DNA of 64,000 bases, taken from Asanoa sp040676615. Lineage in GTDB: Bacteria > Actinomycetota > Actinomycetes > Mycobacteriales > Micromonosporaceae. Positions 52,404 through 61,358 of this stretch are shown piece by piece. The stretch is taken from positions 496,001-560,000 of the forward strand of contig NZ_JBFAPI010000004.1 of assembly GCF_040676615.1 (NCBI RefSeq). The letters run 5' to 3'. Positions within the stretch are counted from its first letter, which is position 1. Every line of letters starts with the position of its first letter. The position numbers and the translations under genes were made by a program. Under the pieces are notes generated by a model. That model saw only the letters and a list, made by a program, of their open reading frames with translations. It ran no database searches and was not told where the DNA came from.

Positions 52404-52847
52404 GTGCCGCTGACGGGTGAGTACGCGCCGAGCCCGACCGACTGGGCGCGCAAGCAGGTGGAGCTGTTCGAGAGCACGTCGGGTGCCGAGGGCAACACGT
52501 TCGGTGGTCGCCCGATCATCGTGCTGACCTCGGTCGGCGCCCGGACCGGGAAGATACGCAAGACGCCGCTGATGCGGGTCGAGCACGACGGCGAGTACGC
52601 GGTGGTCGCCTCGCAGGGCGGCGCGCCCACCCACCCCGTCTGGTATCACAACCTGGTCGCCCACCCGCGCGTCGAGTTGCAGGACGGCGCGGTGCGCGGG
52701 GACTACACCGCCCGCGAGGTGACCGGTGACGAGCGCGCGGTCTGGTGGCAGCGGGCCGTCGCCGCCTGGCCCGACTACGCCGACTACCAGACCAAGACCG
52801 ACCGGATCATCCCCGTCTTCGTGCTCACCCCTGCGCGTGTCGAATAG
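52404..52847 (+). CDS. F420(deazaflavin)-dependent nitroreductase-family protein
   Basis: The protein has 147 residues from GTG 52404 with GAGGAG seven bases upstream. Family features are VLTSVGARTGKIRKTPLMRV, ASQGGAPTHPVWYHNLVAHP and RVELQDGAV, the pattern of Ddn-type split-barrel proteins that bind F420. It reduces nitroaromatics or quinones in relatives. Confidence 0.88.
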   Translation: MPLTGEYAPSPTDWARKQVELFESTSGAEGNTFGGRPIIVLTSVGARTGKIRKTPLMRVEHDGEYAVVASQGGAPTHPVWYHNLVAHPRVELQDGAVRGDYTAREVTGDERAVWWQRAVAAWPDYADYQTKTDRIIPVFVLTPARVE

Positions 52848-52929
52848 CCGCTAAAGCGGCAAAGGCCGCGAGCGACTGGTCGGCGCGGCGATCGCCGTCG
52901 TCCGCGCCGGCGGGGTCGCACACCGCCTG

Positions 52930-54231
52930 GTGCTCGGCGAGCGGATCTCGCCCGGCACGCACTTACTGGTCGCCTCGACCACGAAGTCGATGTCGTCGCT
53001 GCTGGCCGCGACCTATGTGGACGAGGGCGTGATCGGCTGGGACCAGCCCGCGGTCGACGCCTGGCCCGGCTTCCGGGCGCCGACCCCGGAACTGACCCGC
53101 ACGCTGCGGGTGCGCGACCTGCTCGGGATGGCCACCGGCATCGACGAGCCGCCCGCGCTCTCCGCACCGCACGAGGGCTGTCCCACCGCCGAACAACTGC
53201 TCCGGTCGGTGGTCAACCTGCCCGTGGCGGCACCGCCGGACACCCGGTGGATCTACAACAACACGGTGTACGCCGCCGGCGGTTACCTGCCGCTCCTGGC
53301 CACCGGCGTGCGACCGGCCGACGTCGCGGCCGCGTACGTGGAGGCGATCCGCAGCCGGGTCTTCGGGCCCGCCGGCATGGCCGGGACCCGGATCGCCGAC
53401 GACCCGCGGGGCCGGGTCGCCGACTACACCCGCGGCTACGGCGTCGACATCTTCGACGGCACCACCACGCTGCCCTACGGCCCGGTCGGCAGCTACGCAC
53501 CGGCCGGCGGCGCACTGTCGACCCTGGACGACATGGCCGGCTACGTCCGGCTCCAGTTGCGGCGCGGCCGGTCGGTCACCGGCCGGCGGGTGGTCTCGGC
53601 CGCCAACCTGGCCGAGTGCTGGCGTCCGCACATCCCGGTGCCGACCGACCCGGTGCTCGACCCCGACGCCGCCTCGGCCGGCTACGCGATGGGCTGGATC
53701 AGTGAACGGTTCCGCGACGGCACGAGGCTCGTCTGGCACAACGGGGCGATCGACGGGTTCACCGCATACGTCGGCTTCCTGCCCGAACGCGACCTCGGCA
53801 TCGTCGTGCTCAACAGCACGAACCCGGAACCGACCGGCCTGTTCCTCTACCTCTACGTGCTCAACCTGATCCTGAGCAGCCGCCTCGGCCTCAACGAGGG
53901 AGTCCCGCCGAAGGTCAGCGCGGCCGCCGCCGCGGCCCGGCGGGCGCTGGCGGCCAAGGGAAGCACGACGCGCCCGGTCGAGCGGCGCCGGGTCCAGCCG
54001 TGGCTGGGCTACTACGAGGGCGGATACCTGCTGGCGCTGGAAGGATCGCGGCTCGTCCTGCACCTGCAGTCGCGCCGGTTCAACCTGCGCTGGGTCGACG
54101 GCGACACCTACCTGATGGCCGACGGCCTGCTGCCCGGCTCGACGGTGGTGCTGCGCCACGATCCCGACGGCACACCGGCCCTCGTCGTGGCCGGCATCGA
54201 CACGGTCCGCCGCGAGGTGGGCCCGCGCTGA
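52930..54231 (+). CDS. Beta-lactamase-family serine hydrolase with short N-terminus
   Basis: The conserved reading frame begins after TAA 52852-52854, and GTG 52930 is the only normal start. Family-like sequence already precedes it (VGAAIAVVRAGGVAHRLVLG). Catalytic motifs are present: SxxK in STTKSM, YxN in IYNNTVY and HxG in WHNGAIDGF. Class C-type relatives have about 60-70 residues before SxxK, but only about 16 are available here. The gene may be 5'-truncated or use a non-standard start. It has a C-terminal lipocalin-like extension (about 340-433). The role could be peptidase or esterase. Confidence 0.75.
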   Translation: MLGERISPGTHLLVASTTKSMSSLLAATYVDEGVIGWDQPAVDAWPGFRAPTPELTRTLRVRDLLGMATGIDEPPALSAPHEGCPTAEQLLRSVVNLPVAAPPDTRWIYNNTVYAAGGYLPLLATGVRPADVAAAYVEAIRSRVFGPAGMAGTRIADDPRGRVADYTRGYGVDIFDGTTTLPYGPVGSYAPAGGALSTLDDMAGYVRLQLRRGRSVTGRRVVSAANLAECWRPHIPVPTDPVLDPDAASAGYAMGWISERFRDGTRLVWHNGAIDGFTAYVGFLPERDLGIVVLNSTNPEPTGLFLYLYVLNLILSSRLGLNEGVPPKVSAAAAAARRALAAKGSTTRPVERRRVQPWLGYYEGGYLLALEGSRLVLHLQSRRFNLRWVDGDTYLMADGLLPGSTVVLRHDPDGTPALVVAGIDTVRREVGPR

Positions 54232-54267
54232 CCGGATCTTTCTCCGACCGATCGCGGCGAAACGCGA

Positions 54268-54954
54268 TCAGCGGTCGCCGGGGACGATCAGGCCGGACTC
54301 GTAGGCGACGACGACCGCTTGGGTCCGGTCGCGCAGGCCCAGTTTGGCCAGGAGTCGGCTCACGTGGGACTTGACGGTCTCCTCGCCCACCACGAGCCGT
54401 GCGGCGATCTCGGTGTTGGACAGGCCTTCGGCGAGCAGGCGCAGCACTTCGGTCTCCCGCGTGGTCAGCGTCTGTAGGACCCCGTCGTGTCGCCGGCTGC
54501 GGCGGCGCAGCCGGGAGAACTCCGCCACCAACCGCCGGGTGACGGTCGGGGCCAGCAGGGCCTGGCCCGACGCGACGATCCGAATGGCGTCGAAGAGCCG
54601 TTCGGCGGTGGCGTCTTTGAGCAGGAAACCGCTGGCGCCGGCGTCGAGGGCGTCGTAGACGTGCTCGTCCAGGTCGAACGTGGTGAGGATGAGGATCCGG
54701 GGCTTGTCGTCGGCCCGGTTCGCGAGGATGCGGCGGGTGGCGAGGATGCCGTCCATGCCGGGCATGCGAATGTCCATCAGGACGACGTCGGGAGACAGCT
54801 CGCGGCACAGCCGCACCGCCCGTTCACCGTCGGGGGCCGAGCCGACGACGGTGAAGTCGGGTTGGGTCCCGAGCAGCACCTCGAAGGCAGCGCGGACGAC
54901 GTCCTGGTCGTCGACGACGACGATGCGGGTCGCGTCCGCGCCGCCGGCGGTCAC
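54268..54954 (-). CDS. NarL/LuxR-family response regulator
   Basis: The protein has 228 residues from GTG 54954, overlapping the kinase stop (GTGA). The receiver has acidic pair VVVDDQD, phospho-acceptor aspartate in VVLMDIRMPGMDG and lysine in FLLKDAT. The C-terminal LuxR helix-turn-helix is LTTRETEVLRLLAEGLSNTE then IAARLVVGEETVKSHVSRL. It is paired with the histidine kinase encoded upstream. Confidence 0.9.
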   Translation of the reverse strand: MTAGGADATRIVVVDDQDVVRAAFEVLLGTQPDFTVVGSAPDGERAVRLCRELSPDVVLMDIRMPGMDGILATRRILANRADDKPRILILTTFDLDEHVYDALDAGASGFLLKDATAERLFDAIRIVASGQALLAPTVTRRLVAEFSRLRRRSRRHDGVLQTLTTRETEVLRLLAEGLSNTEIAARLVVGEETVKSHVSRLLAKLGLRDRTQAVVVAYESGLIVPGDR

Positions 54955-56120
54955 GATGCCGCTCCCTTCTTCGGCAGGACCGCCTCGACCAGGAATCCGC
55001 TCGTCGGGCCGGGGCCGGCGAGGACGTGCCCGCCGGCCATGGCGGCCCGTTCGCGCATCCCGGCCAGCCCATGGCCGGCCGGGCGGGCCTGCCCGACCGC
55101 CTCGTCGACGGGGGACGGGCCGGGTCCGTTGTCGTGCACGCGAACGCACAGCTCGTCGGCGCCGTAGCGCAGCTCGACGTCGACCGAGGCACCTGGTGCG
55201 TGCCGCCGCACGTTGGTCAACGCCTCCTGCACGATCCGGTACGCGGTGAGCTCGAGGCCATCGTCGAGGGGTTCGACCGAGCCGGACACGATCAGCCGGA
55301 CGCCGACCGAGCCGGCGTTACGGACCTCGTCGAGCAGCGTGTAGAGCTGCCGCAGCCCGGGTTGGGGCCGGCGAAGTTCGTCCTCGGCGTCCACGTCCTC
55401 CCGCAGCACGCCCAGTAATCGACGCATCTCGGTCAGCGCGGTGCGGGCGGTGTCACCGATGGCGGTCAGCCGCGCGGCACCGTCGGGCGGCAGCCCGGGC
55501 GTCGCCAACCGGGCGGCGTCGGCCTGCAGGGCGATCATCGTGATGTGGTGTGCCACCACGTCGTGCAGTTCGCGGGCGATGCGGGCCCGCTCGCCGCGTG
55601 CGGCGTACTCCAGCAGGGACGCGGCCGCCGACCGTTCAGACGCCTGCCGTCGCCGGGTCTCGGCCCGCAGCCGAAGCGTCACCCCCACCGTTGCCGCGCC
55701 GGTGACCACGGCCAGCAGCCCGATGGCGGTGGTTCGCCCGCCGGCGCTGTCGGCCGACGCGGGCAGGACGGCATAGCCGGCGAAGGGAACGAGTAGCAGG
55801 AGGGGCGACGGCAGCGGGCGTTCGCGCCCGATCGCCGCGAACAGCACCGCCAGCGCGATCACCCCGGCGACGGTCAGCGGCTTTGCCAGCAGGAGCCCGG
55901 ACAGGCAGGCGGTGGTCGACAGGATCGCGCTCGTGATCGGCCAGAGCCGCGCCAGCGCCAGCGGTGCCACGACCGCGGCCGCGACCAGAGCGCTCAGGGA
56001 GGGGGGCAACAGGCCGTCCGCGGAACCGAGAGACTCGACGGCGGCGGCCACGCCGAGGACCGCCGTCAGCACGCCGACCAGCGCGGTCGACGGTAGTCGC
56101 AGCCCTCTCACACGAGCCAT
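54951..56120 (-). CDS. Sensor histidine kinase (HisKA_3 type)
   Basis: The protein has 389 residues from ATG 56120. There are about five membrane segments at the N-terminus (about 10-135), with no large outer domain, as in DesK-like intramembrane sensors. The dimerisation histidine is in RIARELHDVVAHHITMI. The ATPase domain has N-box EALTNVRRHA and G-boxes VHDNGPGP and GHGLAGMRERA. It is divergent from the ABC exporter operon, which it probably controls through the response regulator. Confidence 0.9.
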   Translation of the reverse strand: MARVRGLRLPSTALVGVLTAVLGVAAAVESLGSADGLLPPSLSALVAAAVVAPLALARLWPITSAILSTTACLSGLLLAKPLTVAGVIALAVLFAAIGRERPLPSPLLLLVPFAGYAVLPASADSAGGRTTAIGLLAVVTGAATVGVTLRLRAETRRRQASERSAAASLLEYAARGERARIARELHDVVAHHITMIALQADAARLATPGLPPDGAARLTAIGDTARTALTEMRRLLGVLREDVDAEDELRRPQPGLRQLYTLLDEVRNAGSVGVRLIVSGSVEPLDDGLELTAYRIVQEALTNVRRHAPGASVDVELRYGADELCVRVHDNGPGPSPVDEAVGQARPAGHGLAGMRERAAMAGGHVLAGPGPTSGFLVEAVLPKKGAAS

Positions 56121-56256
56121 TGTGACCGGGCGCGGAAGTCGCCGTCGTCCGTCGCGTCGGTGAGGCGGTCTCCCTCGTATTGGGGAGCGGCGGGTACCCG
56201 GGAACCACCCTGTTCCGTGAGGCTTTGATCGGCCCCGGATGCCTAGTCTGCCTGGC

Positions 56257-57189
56257 ATGGAACCCACCATCGAGGTACGCGCGCTCCATAAGCGTTACCG
56301 CACCACCGTGGCTGTGGACGGGCTGTCGTTCACGGTCCGGCCCGGCGAGGTGACCGGGTTCGTCGGGCCGAACGGTGCGGGCAAGTCCACGACGATGCGG
56401 TTGATCCTCGGACTCGACTCGCCGGACGACGGCGCGGCGCTCGTCGGTGGCCAGCCCTATCGCTCGCTGCGGACCCCGCTGACGAAGGTCGGTGCGCTGC
56501 TGGATGCCTCGGCGGTGCATCCCGGCCGCAAGGCCCGCGATCACCTGCTCTGGCTGGCCCACAGCAACGGCATCCCCAAGCGTCGCGTGGGCGAGGTCAT
56601 CGAACAGGTCGGCCTGGGATCGGTGGCACGCCGCCGGGCCGGCGGGTTCTCGCTCGGGATGCAGCAGCGGCTCGGCATCGCGGCCGCCCTGCTGGGTGAC
56701 CCGCCGGTGCTGATCTTCGACGAGCCGGTCAACGGGCTCGACCCGGACGGCATCGTCTGGATCCGGGTCCTGCTCAAGGCACTCGCGGCCGAAGGACGGG
56801 CGGTGCTCGTCTCCAGCCACCTGATGGGCGAACTGGAAGGGACCGCCGACCACCTGATCGTCATCGGCCGCGGCCGGCTCGTCGCCGACACCAGCGTCGC
56901 GGCGCTGCTGGCCACCGCGTCGAAGGAGCGCACCGAGGTCGTCACCGGCCAGCGGGAAGCGGCCACCGCCGCGCTCGCCAACGCGGGCGCGACCGTGACG
57001 GTCATCGGCACCGACACGATCACCGTCGAGGGCGTGCCCGGCAGCCGCGTGTCGGCGTTGCTGACCGAGGCCGGCATCCCCTTCTCCGAGCTGCGCCGGC
57101 ACCGGGCATCGCTGGAAGAGGCATACATGGACCTCACCCGGGGGTCGATCGAGTACGCGCCCGAGGTCGTCGAAGGAGGTGCCCGGTGA
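56257..57189 (+). CDS. ABC exporter ATPase (DrrA/CcmA-like)
   Basis: The protein has 310 residues from ATG 56257; an upstream ATG (56239) is less likely. Walker A is GPNGAGKST, signature FSLGMQQR, Walker B LIFDEPVNGLDPDG and H-loop SSHLMGELE. The C-terminal domain of about 90 residues is typical of ATPases serving ABC-2 exporters for antimicrobials. Its 3' end overlaps the permease gene. Confidence 0.9.
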   Translation: MEPTIEVRALHKRYRTTVAVDGLSFTVRPGEVTGFVGPNGAGKSTTMRLILGLDSPDDGAALVGGQPYRSLRTPLTKVGALLDASAVHPGRKARDHLLWLAHSNGIPKRRVGEVIEQVGLGSVARRRAGGFSLGMQQRLGIAAALLGDPPVLIFDEPVNGLDPDGIVWIRVLLKALAAEGRAVLVSSHLMGELEGTADHLIVIGRGRLVADTSVAALLATASKERTEVVTGQREAATAALANAGATVTVIGTDTITVEGVPGSRVSALLTEAGIPFSELRRHRASLEEAYMDLTRGSIEYAPEVVEGGAR

Positions 57190-58700
57190 ACGCCCGCGAG
57201 TCCTTCCCCCGCCTGCTGCTCAGCGAATGGACGAAACTGCGGTCCGTGTCCCGCTGGGTCATCACCTTCCTCGGTGCGTTGGCCCTGACGATCGGGCTCA
57301 GCGCGCTGCTGGCCTCGGCCAACCGGACCGACGCGAACGTACACCGGAACTTCGTCGTCGGCCCGAGCGACGACCCGGTGTCCGACACGTTCTACTTCGT
57401 GCACCAGCCGGTCGCCGGGGACACGACACTGACCGTCCGCGTCGCGTCCGTCACGCCCCCGCAGGAGTCTCCCGACCGGCGTCCGAGTCGTGACGAGTCG
57501 CTGACGTTGCTCGATGACCCCGGCCCGTACGCCGGTGCGGCCGCCGGGATCATGATCAAAGACGGCACCCGGTCCGGCTCGTCGTACGCCGCGGTCATGC
57601 TGACCGCCGACCGCGGTGTGCGGATGCAGTCGGACTACGCCGTCGACCACGAGGGCAGCGCGAGCAGCGGGACGCGCTGGCTGCGTCTGGTGCGCGCCGG
57701 GAACACCGTCACCGGATACGAGTCGCCCGACGGCACGAACTGGACACCGATCGGCTCGCTGACCCCACGCAGCCTGCCGTCGACGGCCGAGATCGGCTTC
57801 TACGTCTCCTCCGCTCCGGCGCTGTACACCTCGCGCGGCAGCGCGAGTTCGTCGGTCGCCGAACGACCGACGACCGCCGATGCCACCTTCGACAACGTCA
57901 CCCTCGACGGCGCCGGTCAGTGGAAGGGCGACCAGATCGCGGACGAGAACGCCGCCGCGCGCGAGGGGAAGGGCGGCCCGGCCGGCGGGCGGCTCGCCAC
58001 CTCCGGCTCCGGCTTCACGGTGACCGGCAGCGGACGGGTCGGCCCGCACGCGCCGGACGACGACGTCGTGGAGGCCGCGCTGATCGGTGCCATCGCGGGG
58101 CTCATGGCCCTGGTCTCCGTCGGTGCCCTGTTCGCCACCTCCGAATACCGCCGGGGCATGATCCGCACTACCTTCGCGGCCACCCCGCGACGCGGGCGGG
58201 TCCTCGCGGCCAAGGCCATCGTGCTCGGGACGACGGCGTACGCCGTGAGCCTGGTCGGTGTCGTCGCCGCGCTGACGCTGGCCGTGCCGACCATGAAGAA
58301 CCACGGGTTCGCACCACCGGCCTTCCCCACACCGTCCCTTTCGGATGGTCCGGTCGTCCGCGCTCTGTTGCTCACGGCGGCGTTCATGGCCCTGGTGTCG
58401 CTGTTCGCGATGGCCGTGGGGATGGTGGTGCGCCGCAGCGCCGCGGCGATCACGGCCACGATCGTGCTAGTGCTCCTGCCCCTGATCGTGGGCATGGTGC
58501 TACCCGGGACGGCACCGCGCTGGCTCATGTACGCCACGCTGGCCGGCGGGATGGCCACCCAGCGGGCCAAGCCGCCGACGATCACCCTGGCCGAACCGTG
58601 GGCGATGATCGGGCCGTGGGCCGGCATCGGTGTGGTCGCCGCCTACACCTGCGCCGCGCTCGCGCTGGCCTGGTGGCGTCTTCGGCGGACCGACGCGTGA
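57186..58700 (+). CDS. ABC-2 permease with large outer beta domain
   Basis: The 504-residue protein opens with LLLSEWTKLRSVSRW and a membrane segment (about 25-45). A large inserted outer region follows (about 50-290) whose core is a DUF1349-like jelly roll: AGIMIKDGTRSGSSYAAVML, RWLRLVRAGNTVTGYESPDG, IGFYVSS. Five further helices follow, with TSEYRRGMIRTTFAATPRR as the usual cytoplasmic loop. The insert suggests ligand binding outside the membrane, e.g. sensing or capturing the exported or toxic molecule. Confidence 0.82.
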   Translation: MNARESFPRLLLSEWTKLRSVSRWVITFLGALALTIGLSALLASANRTDANVHRNFVVGPSDDPVSDTFYFVHQPVAGDTTLTVRVASVTPPQESPDRRPSRDESLTLLDDPGPYAGAAAGIMIKDGTRSGSSYAAVMLTADRGVRMQSDYAVDHEGSASSGTRWLRLVRAGNTVTGYESPDGTNWTPIGSLTPRSLPSTAEIGFYVSSAPALYTSRGSASSSVAERPTTADATFDNVTLDGAGQWKGDQIADENAAAREGKGGPAGGRLATSGSGFTVTGSGRVGPHAPDDDVVEAALIGAIAGLMALVSVGALFATSEYRRGMIRTTFAATPRRGRVLAAKAIVLGTTAYAVSLVGVVAALTLAVPTMKNHGFAPPAFPTPSLSDGPVVRALLLTAAFMALVSLFAMAVGMVVRRSAAAITATIVLVLLPLIVGMVLPGTAPRWLMYATLAGGMATQRAKPPTITLAEPWAMIGPWAGIGVVAAYTCAALALAWWRLRRTDA

Positions 58701-59470
58701 CCGCGCTGCGGGCGATCCGCGCCGAGTGGACCAAGCTGCGCACGCTGTCGAGCACCGGTTGGCTCCTGCTCGGCGCCGTCGCCGGCACCGTCGCGCTCGG
58801 CTCCGCGATCACCGGCACCCTGGACCACCGGAGCTGCGACACACCCTGCCTGGTCGACCCGGTCAAGCTCAGCCTGGCCGGCGTGCGCCTCGGGCAGGTC
58901 GCCGTCGTGATCCTGGCCGTCCTGGCGGTGACGGCCGAGTACGCGACCCGCACGATCCAACCGACACTGGCCGCTGTTCCACGCCGCACCCTGGTCGTGC
59001 TGGGCAAGCTGGCGGTCCTGGTGGGGGTGGCGCTGGCGGCCGGAGCGATCGCCGTGACCGCGGCCTACCTGGCGGCGGGGATCGCTCTGGACGGCACCGG
59101 TTTCGCGGGGCCGGTCTGGTCGGATCACCTGGACCAGCGGGCCGCGGTCGGCTCGATCGTCTACCTGGGGCTGATCGCCGCTCTCGCGGCCGGGCTGGGA
59201 CTGCTCCTTCGTGACACCGCCGGGGCGATCACCGCCGCCCTGTTCCTGCTCTACGGAATCCCGGTCGCGGCGTCATTCCTCAGCGACCCACGGTGGGAGC
59301 ACCGGATCCTGCGGTACTCCCCCATGGACGCCGGCCTGTCGATCCAGGCCACCCGCGACTTCGCCGCCGAGCACATCGGGCCCTGGGCCGGAATCGGCGT
59401 GCTGTCGGCGTACGCCGGCGGTGCCGTTCTGTTGGGGCTGCTCGTCTTCGCCATCCGCGACGCCCGCTGA
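58697..59470 (+). CDS. ABC-2 permease subunit
   Basis: The protein has 257 residues from GTG 58697 (GTGA overlap). There are about six membrane helices, with IRAEWTKLRTLSSTGWLL at the N-terminus and AEYATRTIQPTLAAVPRRTL in the first cytoplasmic loop. It is the second permease of the exporter with the ATPase at 56257. Convergent with the next histidine kinase gene, 13 bases apart. Confidence 0.86.
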   Translation: MTALRAIRAEWTKLRTLSSTGWLLLGAVAGTVALGSAITGTLDHRSCDTPCLVDPVKLSLAGVRLGQVAVVILAVLAVTAEYATRTIQPTLAAVPRRTLVVLGKLAVLVGVALAAGAIAVTAAYLAAGIALDGTGFAGPVWSDHLDQRAAVGSIVYLGLIAALAAGLGLLLRDTAGAITAALFLLYGIPVAASFLSDPRWEHRILRYSPMDAGLSIQATRDFAAEHIGPWAGIGVLSAYAGGAVLLGLLVFAIRDAR

Positions 59471-59483
59471 ACCCGTGCGAGCA

Positions 59484-60614
59484 TCACTCGCCGCCCGCCG
59501 CTGTGAATGTGACCGTTACGGTCAGCCCGCCGCCCGGTCGCGGGATCGCCGCGACGATCCCGCCGTGGGCGCGGACGATGGACCGCACGATGGCCAGGCC
59601 CAACCCGACCGACCGGTCCGCGGCGGCGCGGCCCGGGTCCAGTCGTTGGAAGGGTTCGAAGAGCCGGCTGACCTCGTCGACGGGGATCACGCTGCCGGTG
59701 TTCGTCACCGTCACCGTTGACCGGCCGTCGGCTGCCGCCGACCGCACCGACACCGCTCCGCCCGGATGGTTGTGCCGGATCGCGTTGTCGACGAGGTTGC
59801 GGATGAGGCGGTCCAACAGGATCGGATCGCCGATGACGGGCGCGGAGCGCAGGTCGGTGGTCATGTCCATGGTTTCGTCGTCGGCTTCGGCGACGGCGAC
59901 GGCCGCCAGCTCGGCCAGGTCGTGTGGTTCGGCGGAGAGGACACCGCTGTCGCTGCGGGCCAGGGCCAGCAGGGCATCCAGGAGCCGTTCGGCCCGTCCG
60001 GTCGCGGTCAGCGTCCGGTGTGTCATCGCCTGCCACTGCTCGACCGTGGTGTCCTGCTTGGCCAGCAGCACTTCGGCGCCGGTCCGCACGATCGTCAGCG
60101 GGGTGCGCAGCTCGTGTGAGGCGTCGGCGACGAACCGGCGCTGGCTGGTGAACGCGGCTTCGAGGCGGGCGACCATGTCGTCGAAGGTGTCGGCCAGTTC
60201 CTTGAGCTCGTCGCGCGGACCGGCCAGGGCGATCCGTTCGTGCAGCCGGTCGTGGGATATCCGCCTCGTCGCGGCGGTGAGTGTCCGCAATGGACGGAGC
60301 ATGCGGCCCGCGACGAACCAGGACAGGCCGAGTCCCACGACGGCCGTGACGGCCAGCGCGATCGCGGAGGTGCCGGCGGTGTGCAGCAGTGTCTGTGTGC
60401 GCAACTGGTCCAGCATCGCGTCCTTGAGAGCGTCGCCGGCCCGCACCGGCCCCGCGGCGGCGGCCTTCACGGACGTGGCCGACTCCTCGACCGGCCCGTA
60501 CAGGCTGCTGTAGAGCATGGCGTAGTTCAGGCCGAGCAGCGCCGCGCACGTGCCGACCAGCACGACCGTGTAGACGACCGTGAGCCGCAGCCGGATCGAC
60601 GCGCGCGCCTTCAC
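59484..60614 (-). CDS. Sensor histidine kinase (HisKA/HAMP type)
   Basis: The protein has 376 residues from GTG 60614, overlapping the response regulator stop. Two membrane segments (about 10-30 and 85-108) flank an outer loop of about 55 residues. A HAMP linker (RMLRPLRTLTAATRRISHDR) leads to the phospho-histidine in RRFVADASHELRTPLTIV. The ATPase domain has N-box DNAIRHN and G-box GLGLAIVRSI. It probably controls the divergent lipoprotein/MacAB operon. Confidence 0.9.
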   Translation of the reverse strand: MKARASIRLRLTVVYTVVLVGTCAALLGLNYAMLYSSLYGPVEESATSVKAAAAGPVRAGDALKDAMLDQLRTQTLLHTAGTSAIALAVTAVVGLGLSWFVAGRMLRPLRTLTAATRRISHDRLHERIALAGPRDELKELADTFDDMVARLEAAFTSQRRFVADASHELRTPLTIVRTGAEVLLAKQDTTVEQWQAMTHRTLTATGRAERLLDALLALARSDSGVLSAEPHDLAELAAVAVAEADDETMDMTTDLRSAPVIGDPILLDRLIRNLVDNAIRHNHPGGAVSVRSAAADGRSTVTVTNTGSVIPVDEVSRLFEPFQRLDPGRAAADRSVGLGLAIVRSIVRAHGGIVAAIPRPGGGLTVTVTFTAAGGE

Positions 60615-61258
60615 AGCCGGTATCCCGCGCCGACGACGGTCTCGATCAGCGGTGGGCTGCCGAGCTTGCGCCGCAACCGCGCGATGGTGACCCGGACCGC
60701 GGCGCTGAACGGGTCGGCGTGCTCGTCCCAGGCCCGCTCGAGCAGGTCCTCGGCGCTGACGACGGCACCGTTGGCGGTCATCAGGATCTCCAGCACGGCC
60801 ATCTCCTTGGTGGTCAACGGAATGACCCGATCGTCGCGGGTGACGACCCGCCGCGCGGTGTCGAACGTGAGGCGGCCCCGGCGCAGCACCCGCGGCGCGT
60901 TGTTGGCCCGCCGGGCCAGCGCCCGGATCCGCAGGACGAGTTCGGCGAACGCGAACGGCTTGGACAGGTAGTCGTCGGCGCCGAGGGTCAGGCCCGCGAC
61001 CCGGTCGGCGGTCTCGCCGGCCGCGGTGAGCATGAGAATACGACGGTCGCCGCTGCCGGCCAGCGCGGCACAGACCTGGTCGCCGTGCAGCGACGGCAGG
61101 TCGCGGTCGAGCACGATCACGTCGTAGCGGTTGGTGCCGGCCTTGTGGAGTCCGTCGACCCCGTCGGCGGACAGGTCCACGGCCATGCCCTGATCGCGCA
61201 GGCCGTCCGCGATCTGCTCGGCCAGCAGGACCTCGTCTTCGATCAGCAGCACGCGCAC
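60611..61258 (-). CDS. OmpR/PhoB-family response regulator
   Basis: The protein has 215 residues from GTG 61258. The receiver has VLLIEDEVLLAEQ, the phospho-aspartate in VIVLDRDLP and KPFAFAELV. The C-terminal winged helix is LTTKEMAVLEILMTANGAVV then RVTIARLRRKLG. It is divergent from the lipoprotein/MacAB operon, and two palindromic sites lie between. Confidence 0.9.
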   Translation of the reverse strand: MRVLLIEDEVLLAEQIADGLRDQGMAVDLSADGVDGLHKAGTNRYDVIVLDRDLPSLHGDQVCAALAGSGDRRILMLTAAGETADRVAGLTLGADDYLSKPFAFAELVLRIRALARRANNAPRVLRRGRLTFDTARRVVTRDDRVIPLTTKEMAVLEILMTANGAVVSAEDLLERAWDEHADPFSAAVRVTIARLRRKLGSPPLIETVVGAGYRL

Positions 61259-61296
61259 GCCACACCCCCCTCCCCGGCCAGTCTCGACGGTTCCGC

Positions 61297-61335
61297 GTAA
61301 CACCGGTGTTACAGGCGCTGTGACGCCAGTGTTGC
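61297..61335. promoter_or_regulatory. Two palindromic operator sites for the response regulator
   Basis: GTAACACCGGTGTTAC at 61297-61312 is a perfect 16-bp palindrome. GTGACGCCAGTGTTGC at 61320-61335 matches it at 12 of 16 positions, 23 bases downstream. The pair lies between the divergent response regulator and the lipoprotein/MacAB operon, as expected for regulation of the operon and of the regulator itself. Confidence 0.7.
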
Positions 61336-61358
61336 GGCCGGCTTGCTCCACTGACCCG

